DNA of 64,000 bases. It comes from Coprobacter secundus (GTDB taxonomy: Bacteria; Bacteroidota; Bacteroidia; Bacteroidales; Coprobacteraceae). Position numbers and translations under genes: made by a program. Positions 9,058 through 18,034 of this stretch are shown in pieces. How positions within the stretch are numbered: the first letter of the stretch is position 1; the number at the start of each line of letters is the position of its first letter. A model generated the notes under the pieces. It searched no databases. It saw only the letters and a program-made list of their open reading frames with translations, and was not told the origin of the DNA. The stretch lies in contig JTDA01000010.1 in NCBI GenBank assembly GCA_000803105.1, forward strand, positions 62,001 to 126,000, written 5' to 3'.

Positions 9058-9182
9058 ATTGTACAATTTTTTAATTATTGTGATAATGGTTATACATCGT
9101 GTATCTGATGTTTTTATATACATAGGGAGATATTATTACCCCTTACACCCATTTTAAATAGTCGATTTTCATTCATTTAGCA

Positions 9183-11624
9183 TTAATATGTTAATAGTTG
9201 ATTTTCGCCTATTTGTTGTTTCAAAGAAGAATAGTCCGTTGTGAAAGCATCACACTTGTATTGTTTTACCTTCCCACTATATGGGTTAGTAAATGTAGCC
9301 ACTACACTCCAGTTGTCCATCTCAGACGGTTTAACATTATTGCTTGGCTTAAAATACCAATAGTGACTGGCAGTAGTCCCGCAATATGGATCTGTCTTTT
9401 TATTCGCTTCATTATAAAAGAACGAAGAAGCCCAAACATTGGAACAAGACTTATCAGCAAGCCTTGTGAAGTCGCCTACCTTTGCGTCATTCTGTCTCAA
9501 CTCTACTTTCCAGTTATCAGAATCATCATCCCAAATCTGAACTACAAATGCATTCTGAAGATTTTCGTTACCTTTAATCTTACATTCGTCTGTCAAAGAA
9601 AGTGTAGAGGTTGTATACCAGTTGAGCTTGTAGCCTTTCGTTCCTGTAAGCATTTTATTGCCATCAAACACTCTCATTTGGTAGCCAGCAGGTCTACCTG
9701 TTCCTTTGGCAGTCCAATCCACAATGGAATTTCCTTCAATGGAGTAGATTGAATATCCTGATGGACCTCCGAACTTGTCCGTATTATAGGTTGACCACCA
9801 AGCTCCAGAGGCAGCACCATGGATGTGTTCATAAACAGGCTTACCATTCTGACATTTATAGTTAGCATGAATCCAGTTTTGTGAGTAATGCGTATGCCCT
9901 ATCATGATATGAGCTTCATTAAACTGAGTCATCAAGGACAGCACTTCAGAGTAAAATTTATCAGTGTTAACATTGGAACCGTTATTAGAACCTCCTGCTC
10001 TAAAAGGAATATGTCCACAAAATATTAATAATTTCTCCTGTGGATTTTCCACATTGCTTAAGTCTGCTTTCAACCAATTGTATTGTTGTTCGGTGTATCC
10101 AGCCTGATAGTCCCATTTCTTGCCATTCGGCTTTGAGGTTGATGATATAGAAGTTTCATACACATTATCCATAACGACTATATGAGCCTTACCTACATTA
10201 AAGGAATAATCAGTCGGACCGAAATGGCTTTGGAAGAGTCCTGTCGGGTCAGTCTGGCTCAAACCATCATGATCATGATTGCCAATAGTCTGAAAGAATG
10301 GGATATAATCATTGCCTGATATAGCTACATTTGACATAGAGTTTTTTAGGCTTTCATATAGATTATTCGAGTCGAACGTAACGTCACCTAACGTGACAGC
10401 AACCACATTTTTGTAACCAGCATTTCTTGTTGTTGAAACGATATCAGCTATTGTTTCGGTAGTGTAACGGTTTAGCTCTGAATTACTTGAACATTGAGGG
10501 TCGCCCACACCTATCAAAGTAAAATTATCTCCATTATCAGAGGGTGTAAGATGGAAATCGGCAATATTTACCTGGGTTGGATCTGCAATTTTACTGTAGA
10601 AATCAGGAGTCTTTGATTGAGTTAAGTTTATATTATATCCTGATGGGGTTGAATAGTAAATAAAACGCGCATCTGAATGCAATGGAATTCGATATACGCC
10701 ATTCGCATCAGTTTTAGTTACAGTGTAACCATCAGATACAGAAATTCCTGCAATGCCTTTTCCTGTAGTTGCATCAAGAACCTTGCCTTGACCGGTGTAG
10801 GTTTCTTGTTCTAAGGTGTTATAGTCAACAGCCGGTACATTTAAAATCCTTCCCGACTGGATAGTCATTTTTTTCACAACCTTTCTTAGACATTTGTTCC
10901 CATCGTATACATGTACCACAAGGTCAGAATATTCGCCTGCTGGTAAAGGGAATACAATTTCTGCCTTGCCATCTTTAATAATTACATCAGAAATGGAGAT
11001 TTGGTTAAGGCCTTCAATTGGTGTAATGCTTGCAGATTCGTAATTTACCTCAAATTCGCCAGCTAATGCTGCTCCCGGTATGGAAAGCATAACCTTAGGG
11101 TATGATGAATTCTCATTGTCATTGATAGTAACTCTCAGGAAGCCACAAATATGTTTTAGGTGTATATACTGAGAATCGGATGTTTTAGCAACTGCAACTG
11201 ATGAACCAGCAGGAATACCTGTTTCTGTGTGGCAATAGGTAAAAGGAAGATGTATTTTTGTATAATCTTCACTATCCACAACTGAAGACGGATAAACCAC
11301 GCTATATGAAGAGGCTGGCTGCATATTTGGGACTGTAAAAGTAGCATTCACAGAATTTACATATTCGTTTGGCACCTCTTCTGATTGATATCCATTTACG
11401 GATATTTTGTCTCCTGCTGACCAAAGCAACTCGTAATGATTATCTGTCTTATCACCTAAGTGTGTTCTCGTGTCAGGCAACATTATTAGATTGACTCCAA
11501 ATTCTAATGTATCAGTATCAGTTAATGAAGTCTCTATTTCGCTTTTACAAGCTACAAATGCCAGTGTTAACAAAGAAATAGTTGCCTTGAACAACATCGT
11601 GGTTATATGTCTCGTTATTTTCAT
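9183..11624 (-). CDS. Fimbrillin-like / carboxypeptidase-regulatory / calcineurin-like phosphoesterase lipoprotein
   Basis: 813 residues. A lipoprotein signal (LTLAFVAC, Cys27) is followed by a fimbrillin-like N-terminal region with the typical SAGDKISVNG segment (to about residue 265). Next is a carboxypeptidase-regulatory-like beta domain (GQGKVLDATTGKGIAGISVS, near 275-340). The calcineurin-like metallophosphoesterase domain follows, with GVGDPQ, TLGDVTFD, IGNHDHDG, FCGHIPF and MIGHTHYS in order. A ~150-residue C-terminal beta domain ends it. It is a surface or periplasmic phosphodiesterase or phosphatase by family. A hand count of one sampled 60-base block gave 32% GC, against 48% in the neighbouring phosphatase gene, which suggests separate acquisition. 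It continues the run of phosphoesterases at the PUL end. Confidence 0.85.
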   Translation of the reverse strand: MKITRHITTMLFKATISLLTLAFVACKSEIETSLTDTDTLEFGVNLIMLPDTRTHLGDKTDNHYELLWSAGDKISVNGYQSEEVPNEYVNSVNATFTVPNMQPASSYSVVYPSSVVDSEDYTKIHLPFTYCHTETGIPAGSSVAVAKTSDSQYIHLKHICGFLRVTINDNENSSYPKVMLSIPGAALAGEFEVNYESASITPIEGLNQISISDVIIKDGKAEIVFPLPAGEYSDLVVHVYDGNKCLRKVVKKMTIQSGRILNVPAVDYNTLEQETYTGQGKVLDATTGKGIAGISVSDGYTVTKTDANGVYRIPLHSDARFIYYSTPSGYNINLTQSKTPDFYSKIADPTQVNIADFHLTPSDNGDNFTLIGVGDPQCSSNSELNRYTTETIADIVSTTRNAGYKNVVAVTLGDVTFDSNNLYESLKNSMSNVAISGNDYIPFFQTIGNHDHDGLSQTDPTGLFQSHFGPTDYSFNVGKAHIVVMDNVYETSISSTSKPNGKKWDYQAGYTEQQYNWLKADLSNVENPQEKLLIFCGHIPFRAGGSNNGSNVNTDKFYSEVLSLMTQFNEAHIMIGHTHYSQNWIHANYKCQNGKPVYEHIHGAASGAWWSTYNTDKFGGPSGYSIYSIEGNSIVDWTAKGTGRPAGYQMRVFDGNKMLTGTKGYKLNWYTTSTLSLTDECKIKGNENLQNAFVVQIWDDDSDNWKVELRQNDAKVGDFTRLADKSCSNVWASSFFYNEANKKTDPYCGTTASHYWYFKPSNNVKPSEMDNWSVVATFTNPYSGKVKQYKCDAFTTDYSSLKQQIGENQLLTY

Positions 11625-11835
11625 TGATATAGTGATCTGTTATTAATTTAATTGTCCAGAAATCATTTTCTGCATTATCTTCAAAAATTCCGTCTATACG
11701 AGAGGATTGCGCAAATCCTTTTTCAACCTCAACTACAATTATTTGAACCTCAGGCGAGATATAATTTATATCCTGCTTATCTTCTTTACAATATTTGTTT
11801 TTATTTAACGATTATTCTATAGTCTAACTAACTTC

Positions 11836-12215
11836 TTAATAGCTAAAATCATATGACGTTTTAACCGCCACAAAGGTACTACTATCATTGTAAGTCATAG
11901 CTCCCAACACACCTGTGCCGTTGGTAGTAGCATCGATATAAGGGTCGTGAAAGTTTACAATAACGCTGTCTTTTGTCACACGGGCATCTATCTCTATCAT
12001 ATCGATGCCTTTCGCTACCGCCCATTCGAGAGCCTCTCGGGTACGTTGTTTTCAAATCCGGCGGCAGTGTTCCCGCGATGGGCACAGAGCATCATCTTGT
12101 ACCGGCTGTTTTGCGCCAAGGTCTTCAAATCGCTGCTGAGACTGCGTGCCGATATATTCATTATCGACACAACTCCTAAGAACGGCAAGAGTGCGAATAT
12201 TCTGATGAACTTCAT
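11836..12215 (-). pseudogene. Broken glycerophosphodiester phosphodiesterase (GDPD)
   Basis: From the ATG at 12215 the frame reads a signal peptide (MKFIRIFALLPFLGVVSI) and then MLCAHRGNTAAGFENNVPE, the GDPD His-Arg-Gly start, before running into a stop at 12015. In another frame the homology goes on: REALEWAVAKGIDMIEIDAR, then VTKDSVIVNFHD, and stops at 11836 right after TNGTG and a short unrelated tail. So there is one frameshift near 12045, in or beside a run of A residues, and the C-terminal two thirds is missing. An intact but different GDPD gene lies at 39457-40281. The remnant shows that phosphodiesterase genes were part of this cluster for some time. Confidence 0.85.
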
Positions 12216-12318
12216 AGGTTTGTCCTTATATCTGTTTTCCGGATATTTATAATACAAGCCGGAGCTCCTGTCATTACTGCAACAGGAAACTCCGACTTTT
12301 AAAAGGTGTTTTACTCAA

Positions 12319-14010
12319 TTATTTTTTGATAAAACTTTGGGTCTGTGTTCCTACTCTGACAGCATATACTCCTGCGCTCAGACCGGATACATCTACGGTA
12401 TTTCCAAAGCCTTCGATAACGGTTGCACCACTTCTCAAATCGATGATGGCATAATTGCTTTCGATTCCTTTGATATGTAAAACGTCCGTTGCCGGAGAGG
12501 GATATACGACGAGTTTTTCAGTGTCTTCTGCAATCGATTTTTCGGTCCCTACGGTACCTTTTTTCGCTGTAATCCTTATTTCATCGAAATGCATCATTGG
12601 TGCCAACGACTGTACTTTCAAGGTGTGACGTCCTTTGGTCAGGGGAACATCCGCATAGTCGGGTTTTATATAGGCATTGAGTGATTCATCTCCGGTTCTC
12701 TGTGCAAGTTCCTTATACAGTTCGCTCTTGTAATAGGTAGACCATACAACCATCGGATTGCCATTGTCGGGGTCACCCGAACGAGGATTCGGGTATATAA
12801 ACAGAGTATCGCTGTTTACCAGATTGCCGTCTTTAAGTACTTGCGTGCTCGTCCATCCGCTGTAAGGGTCGCTTGCCAAAGCAGCATATTCCAGTTGCGA
12901 ATGTCCATTGAGTTTCGGGTATGAGCTCCAGTTGGTGGTCAGGTTGTTACCGTCGAGAGAGGTCACTACCGTTGCACAATATTTCTTTACCCAGTCTTCG
13001 GCCATGCCTTCTACTATATATCCTCCTTCTTCACGAGGTTTGCCAAAACTTTCGGTTCCTGTTCCTCCAATAGGAGAGTAAACAGCCCAGTGGGTTCCTA
13101 TTTTTAAGGATATATCGGCCACGCAGTCTTCGGGTACGTCAAATGTATATTCCAACCAGGCACCCCAGTTTTTCTTTGCGCTTTCGGCTGTTATTATATT
13201 GGAAGTCCCATCTACGTAATCCCCTTTATAAGTCATCCAATCGGCTCCGCTGGGACACATGTTCTTAACGGCACGTCCATACCAGTCGTCCTTGTGCCCA
13301 TGTCCCAAAGTCCACGATTGGAAGAAAGCCCCATCATCTTGCCATGAAACATATAAATCGGCATCGTCTTCACGATATTGATTCGCTCCCCCACCTATCG
13401 GCGAATATGCTTTACGGTTATTTATCCAAAATTCATCATAGTCTTCTGCCTGTATATAGATGGTATCATTCAATCTCAATTCGGGCATAAACCAATCACT
13501 CGACAGCTGGATATAATTAAAAGAAATCATTTCACCCTGTTTAGGATTCTCAAATATTACATCAATAAAACCTACTTCTTCTGCAAATGGTTCTGTTAAC
13601 TTGTTAATTGCTGTATCACATACTTGTGTTTCTGTATTATCAGGAGCAACTTCAAAGTTAAAAGTTGTCAATACTGTATTTTCCGAACTACGAAGAACCA
13701 CTTTAGGAACGATATGAGCAGATCCAGCATTTTCTGTTCCTGAGATAAATTTTAAAATTGCCCGTGTTACATAAGGCTGTTTTTTCTCTCCAGCAACTTT
13801 TGACAAATCCCTAGTCCATGTTACAGGACCATTACCATCTGCCGTCACTATATAAAGTCCATCAAAAGCTTCTCCTGTCCCTCCTGTTACGCTCCAACCA
13901 TCTGCTGAGGGATTATCCCCCATTGCAAATCCAAAATAATTATCTCTGTGCGCATAGGCACTCGTTGCTAACAAGCAACATACAACTAAATGTAATAACT
14001 TCAATTTCAT
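12319..14010 (-). CDS. Secreted carbohydrate-binding protein with T9SS sorting domain
   Basis: 563 residues with a signal peptide (LLHLVVCCLLATSAYA). An N-terminal beta-sandwich-like region (to about 175) is followed by a CBM6/CBM35-like module opening with IYIQAEDYDEFW, the usual start of such modules. Aromatic-rich surfaces follow (SWQDDGAFFQSWTLGHGH). The C-terminus is a clear T9SS type A sorting domain (LVVYPSPATDVLHIKG ... VSGLSAGVYAVRVGT). I see no catalytic motif, so I read it as a surface glycan-binding protein, possibly with unrecognised activity. It follows the GH71/99-like gene (151-base gap) and shares its export route. The first ~200 codons are visibly richer in A and T than the rest. 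Confidence 0.72.
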   Translation of the reverse strand: MKLKLLHLVVCCLLATSAYAHRDNYFGFAMGDNPSADGWSVTGGTGEAFDGLYIVTADGNGPVTWTRDLSKVAGEKKQPYVTRAILKFISGTENAGSAHIVPKVVLRSSENTVLTTFNFEVAPDNTETQVCDTAINKLTEPFAEEVGFIDVIFENPKQGEMISFNYIQLSSDWFMPELRLNDTIYIQAEDYDEFWINNRKAYSPIGGGANQYREDDADLYVSWQDDGAFFQSWTLGHGHKDDWYGRAVKNMCPSGADWMTYKGDYVDGTSNIITAESAKKNWGAWLEYTFDVPEDCVADISLKIGTHWAVYSPIGGTGTESFGKPREEGGYIVEGMAEDWVKKYCATVVTSLDGNNLTTNWSSYPKLNGHSQLEYAALASDPYSGWTSTQVLKDGNLVNSDTLFIYPNPRSGDPDNGNPMVVWSTYYKSELYKELAQRTGDESLNAYIKPDYADVPLTKGRHTLKVQSLAPMMHFDEIRITAKKGTVGTEKSIAEDTEKLVVYPSPATDVLHIKGIESNYAIIDLRSGATVIEGFGNTVDVSGLSAGVYAVRVGTQTQSFIKK

Positions 14011-14161
14011 AATTGTTTTGATTTAAGTGAATAATAAATATTACATGTCTCTTTTTTACATGTTATTTTCCTTTGTCCGGTACCACACTCCCGCCCCCTG
14101 CTTCGCAAAAGGCTCTGCATTTTTTTGCCGAAAAGGGGTTCAAGGAATGCGGGCTACCAGT

Positions 14162-16207
14162 TTACCTTACTACGAATTTCTGCGTACCCGACCTGCCATC
14201 AAGGGAATACCGGGTCATATATACTCCATCGTCCAACATCATCCGTGCACCGTGTCCGGGCTCTTCTATCGACTTCATCATACGCCCCATAATATCGAAA
14301 ACCTGAATGGATACTTCGGCAGAATCATTGTAGGAGAATGCCACATTCCCGTCGGTACAGGTTATTGTGAAATTTGTATCGTCTTTCTCGACACGGCTTA
14401 CCGCAGAGGGCAAGGAAGCCCCTTTGTAACGATAGTTGAAACGTCCGTTGGGTGCGACATCCCCGTCCGATATAAATGTCATGATGTCGGGGTCGTTATC
14501 GGTGATATTATCGGCCCATTTGAAGTCTATGTCCCGGTCTCCGGCGAGTCCCAACGCAGCCCTGGGTACAGATACTTGCATCCGGTTTCCTACAACCTTA
14601 TATTCCACAGGGGTTACCGTTTCCCAGAGGAATTTGTCTTGCCGGTTCTTCATCAACGAATATTTGCCGGTAGCGGCATCTTTGTACACCATATAATCGT
14701 ATCCGCCCCATCCGGTCGTGTAGTCGGTATCGGTGTTGAGTAGCAGGCGCATCCAGTATTTCGATGATTCGAAGTCGCTTATATCGTCCATCGTCTCTAC
14801 ATAGAAATAGATATTGCCGGCGTCTTTGGTTACTTTGGCCATGACAATGTCGTTGGATTTCCGTTCAAGGGTCTCTGCCGTCTGCACGTCTCTCGATATG
14901 TATGCTACATCGCCTTTATCGTCCCGATATTCCACAGGCTCGGCATCCCACTGGGAAAAATCCCCGTTTATATCTATCGACAGGTTTACAGTGGGCACCG
15001 GTATCTTATTTACCCCCCGGTACTTGCGTGTATTGGAAACCAACTGCAAATAGTAGTTGTCCCGTATCAGGGGGTGTGTACCGGGTTCCAAATCGCGGCT
15101 GAACTCGGCGTTGTAGACATCGACGAAGTATGTCTCCCCGATTTTGGCTGTGGCTCCCGGACGGATGTTTCCATATTCTCCCTGATTGCGAATCACAAAC
15201 CGCTGGGCTATCCATTCGTTGAACTGGGTCACCATCACGATGGGCGGATGCACATCTATGGCGTGGTTCCACTGTTCTTGGAAATACAGCCCGTAAGGGG
15301 TTTCTTCGCATAGCCCGTATTTGTCGTATGCCGGCTGTTTGCCCCCGTGGTAGCTCTTCCCCACTTTGGTCGTCGCATGCTGGGCTACGCTGACCGAGAT
15401 TTGTTCGGTCTTCTTCACCGTCGTCCCCAAAATACTGTTGTACACGCTTGTCCATCCGGGACGTTGCGGATAATATTCGAGCCAAGCCCACTCGTCGGCA
15501 TTCGCCCCGCCCATCCACGCCCAGGAATTACGGAAGGTAAAGCGGTCTACCAATCCTTTCACCAGGGTATGGGATATCTCGGCCTTATTCCCGAGCAAGA
15601 GAGGTTTACCCTCATACTCGAACCAGTACTTATCATATTTACTGTCCTTATAAAAGGTATTGTATATATTCTCGGCTGTTGCCGTAGCGTTGGAGTGTAC
15701 CATAAATGCCAGTTTCGGGCTTTTCATGCCCAAAGCCTCCCGCCGGTCCATCTCGCGCATCAGCACTTCTACCCGCGTGGGATAATGATAACTATTGGTA
15801 GCATCCAGGAAGAGAAAGTCTACTCCTGCATCGACCAGCATCTGCATGTGCTTGGCCACGACGTATTTGTCTCCTGCCGTGTAGTATCCCAACCAGGGCT
15901 TACTCCCCCAATGGAAGGTCTGCTCGGCTCCCCAATCGGGATTATCGGGATTTTCCTTGAGAAGTTCCGTCACATCTTTTCCTGCCATCGGATGCATTCC
16001 GTGCCAGATGTAATAAAACATGCCGACTGTGCAGTTCTTGTCGATACTGCCGCGTGTCACACCCTCATCGGACTGGGCTACATTTCTCCCCAATTCGTCA
16101 ACAGCCACCCATGTATCGGGATATGTCTCCCATGTCTGGGCTTTCAGCGTTGACGTCACCAGCAACAGGCTCAATCCTGCCAGAATGATTTTTTCTTGTT
16201 TGCTCAT
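14162..16207 (-). CDS. GH71/GH99-like TIM-barrel glycosidase (possibly DUF5010), T9SS cargo
   Basis: 681 residues. After a signal peptide (LAGLSLLLVTSTLKA) comes a barrel-like domain with CTVGMFYYIWHGMHP, LGYYTAGD, LVDAGVDFLFLDATNSYHYP, KLAFMVHSNA and MVTQFNEWIAQRF. This layout is typical of GH99/GH71-type enzymes and of Bacteroidales DUF5010 proteins; the Glu in QFNEW is a plausible catalytic residue. A beta-sandwich domain (about residues 430-600) and a T9SS sorting domain at the C-terminus (VSIQVFDIMGRMMKSIEE) follow. It lies 55 bases after the second susD in the same direction. GH99 enzymes are endo-mannosidases, but the substrate cannot be inferred for this protein. The family call is tentative. 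Confidence 0.6.
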   Translation of the reverse strand: MSKQEKIILAGLSLLLVTSTLKAQTWETYPDTWVAVDELGRNVAQSDEGVTRGSIDKNCTVGMFYYIWHGMHPMAGKDVTELLKENPDNPDWGAEQTFHWGSKPWLGYYTAGDKYVVAKHMQMLVDAGVDFLFLDATNSYHYPTRVEVLMREMDRREALGMKSPKLAFMVHSNATATAENIYNTFYKDSKYDKYWFEYEGKPLLLGNKAEISHTLVKGLVDRFTFRNSWAWMGGANADEWAWLEYYPQRPGWTSVYNSILGTTVKKTEQISVSVAQHATTKVGKSYHGGKQPAYDKYGLCEETPYGLYFQEQWNHAIDVHPPIVMVTQFNEWIAQRFVIRNQGEYGNIRPGATAKIGETYFVDVYNAEFSRDLEPGTHPLIRDNYYLQLVSNTRKYRGVNKIPVPTVNLSIDINGDFSQWDAEPVEYRDDKGDVAYISRDVQTAETLERKSNDIVMAKVTKDAGNIYFYVETMDDISDFESSKYWMRLLLNTDTDYTTGWGGYDYMVYKDAATGKYSLMKNRQDKFLWETVTPVEYKVVGNRMQVSVPRAALGLAGDRDIDFKWADNITDNDPDIMTFISDGDVAPNGRFNYRYKGASLPSAVSRVEKDDTNFTITCTDGNVAFSYNDSAEVSIQVFDIMGRMMKSIEEPGHGARMMLDDGVYMTRYSLDGRSGTQKFVVR

Positions 16208-16262
16208 CTTGTTATATTTACTTTCCGGTTCTTTTTTACTTTTAAGGAAACATTATAAGGGA

Positions 16263-18014
16263 TTATTCCCATCCGGGATTCTGGAAATTGAGCCCGGTAT
16301 GTACCTGCAAGCGTATCGCTTCTTCTCCCGGTATCGGGAAACGAAGGAACTTGTCTGTATACGCATTGCGCCGGCTTACGACAAACCGTTCGTATTTGCC
16401 TTCGTCCGTCACCCGCATACCGGTGACAATCCGGTCGGTCTCATGCAGTATTTTCCAACGACGCACGTCATAAAAACGCTGTTCTTCAAAGGCAAATTCC
16501 ACCCGGCGCTCGTTGCGTAATCTTTTCCGAAACTCGTCTTTTGCCAGCCCGTACGGAATGTCGGGCATCCCTACTCTGTCCCTGACTGCATTTACCGCAT
16601 CTACAGCGGCATCGGGAGCTATATCAGATGCTTCGGCTTCATTCAAGGCTTCGGCATAATTGAGGTACAACTCTGCCAGACGGAATATACGGAAGTAGCC
16701 GTCATTGTTACCGTTGGCACGGTTTGACGTGGGGTTTCCGAACTTACGCATATAATATCCTGTACGTGTATTTCTCCGGTTCGTACTCGACAAGGCACAA
16801 TTTCCTCCTTCGAATGTCCAGACGTAGGTGTCTCCTCCGACCTGAAAGGGAGCCCCGTTATAGTATATCGACGCTTTCAGGCGCGGGTCCCGATTGGCAA
16901 AGGGATTATTCTCATCATACAGCACGGCTTTCGGATTGATGATGGGTCTCAAATGGTCTTCGTCTTCGTATCCGAGTATAGGCATCTCTCCGTCGATGGT
17001 CTCATAGCTGTCTACCAGCTCCTGCGAAGGGCATGAGCCTGCCCGTACTTGCCCTTCGGTAACGGGCAATCCGCAATGCTCCCACACGGTGAGTTTGTTA
17101 CGCCCGGTCATTATCGTTTCCGGGTCTTCTACTCCCCTTACATCGGCTGCTGTCATGAAATACATGTCGTAAGGGGTATATGCCAAGGAGGCAAATCCTC
17201 CCGAGGGGACGGCCTTGTACAGGGAATACCCGTTTGCCAGACAGAGGTCCAGCGCTTCTTTCGTTATCTGGGCAGCTTCGTCCCAATCCAACGTGCCATC
17301 GTTATTGAGGGGACTGGCCGCATATAAGGCGGCTTGTGACATTATTGCCGCACTCATCGCCTTGCTCCACCGGAAGCGGTAACTATCGGATGACCCGGAG
17401 TGCCATCCCAGTGTCTTATTTTCCATGGAAATACGACAGTCTGAAATAATCTGCCGGGCACACTCGGAGAACGTTGCACGACGCAGTTTGGAGAAGTCGT
17501 ACCCTTCGGCAGAGGGGTCGTCGAGGATAATGGGCACTCCTCCGTAATTCTTAATCATCTGGAGATAATAAAAGGCTCTGAGGCCGTGTGCTTCTCCTTT
17601 GTAGCTTTCCCGCTGGTCTTCCAAGTGCATATTAGCGGTAGCGATACGGGCAATTATGATGTTGCATTTCCTGATAGGTTCATAATAATCCCACTTTTCC
17701 GGAGTTCCCAACGGATTGGAGAATGCCGATACAAAGCCGTTGCACCACTGGGACATCACTCCATTAGTGACATCGCCTACGTCATGGGCTTCATCGCTTG
17801 CCGAAGCCAGAAACGTATTATCTGTATAATTGTTTCCCATGTTATTCCCGATTGCACCGTAACAACTGTTGAGGTAGCCTCCGAGAAGTTTCTGATTTTC
17901 GAATATCTGGTCAAATTCCAGTCTTCCGTCAGGATAATCTTCGATAGAGGTGCAGCCGAATGAGATTACCGCCCATGCGGCCAGTGCAATATATGATAAT
18001 CTGTATCTTTTCAT
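16263..18014 (-). CDS. susD: SusD/RagB-family surface glycan-binding lipoprotein (pair 2)
   Basis: 583 residues with a lipoprotein signal ending in VISFGC, so it is anchored in the outer membrane. The SusD/RagB helical (TPR-like) framework is evident: GEAHGLRAFYYLQMIKNYGG, ALYAASPLNNDG, LAELYLNYAEALNEAE and RNERRVEFAFEEQRFYDVRRW, all highly typical of the family. It forms the lid of the SusC-like importer encoded just upstream (20-base gap). SusD proteins capture oligosaccharides at the cell surface. The two SusD proteins here share family features but differ clearly, so two ligands or two chain lengths are likely. Confidence 0.95.
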   Translation of the reverse strand: MKRYRLSYIALAAWAVISFGCTSIEDYPDGRLEFDQIFENQKLLGGYLNSCYGAIGNNMGNNYTDNTFLASASDEAHDVGDVTNGVMSQWCNGFVSAFSNPLGTPEKWDYYEPIRKCNIIIARIATANMHLEDQRESYKGEAHGLRAFYYLQMIKNYGGVPIILDDPSAEGYDFSKLRRATFSECARQIISDCRISMENKTLGWHSGSSDSYRFRWSKAMSAAIMSQAALYAASPLNNDGTLDWDEAAQITKEALDLCLANGYSLYKAVPSGGFASLAYTPYDMYFMTAADVRGVEDPETIMTGRNKLTVWEHCGLPVTEGQVRAGSCPSQELVDSYETIDGEMPILGYEDEDHLRPIINPKAVLYDENNPFANRDPRLKASIYYNGAPFQVGGDTYVWTFEGGNCALSSTNRRNTRTGYYMRKFGNPTSNRANGNNDGYFRIFRLAELYLNYAEALNEAEASDIAPDAAVDAVNAVRDRVGMPDIPYGLAKDEFRKRLRNERRVEFAFEEQRFYDVRRWKILHETDRIVTGMRVTDEGKYERFVVSRRNAYTDKFLRFPIPGEEAIRLQVHTGLNFQNPGWE

Positions 18015-18034
18015 TTTACTTATCCTATATTTAT

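Noticed and set aside
9055..9123. Earlier start for the alkaline phosphatase
   Set aside because: The extra 22 residues precede a complete signal peptide and look like untranslated AT-rich leader.
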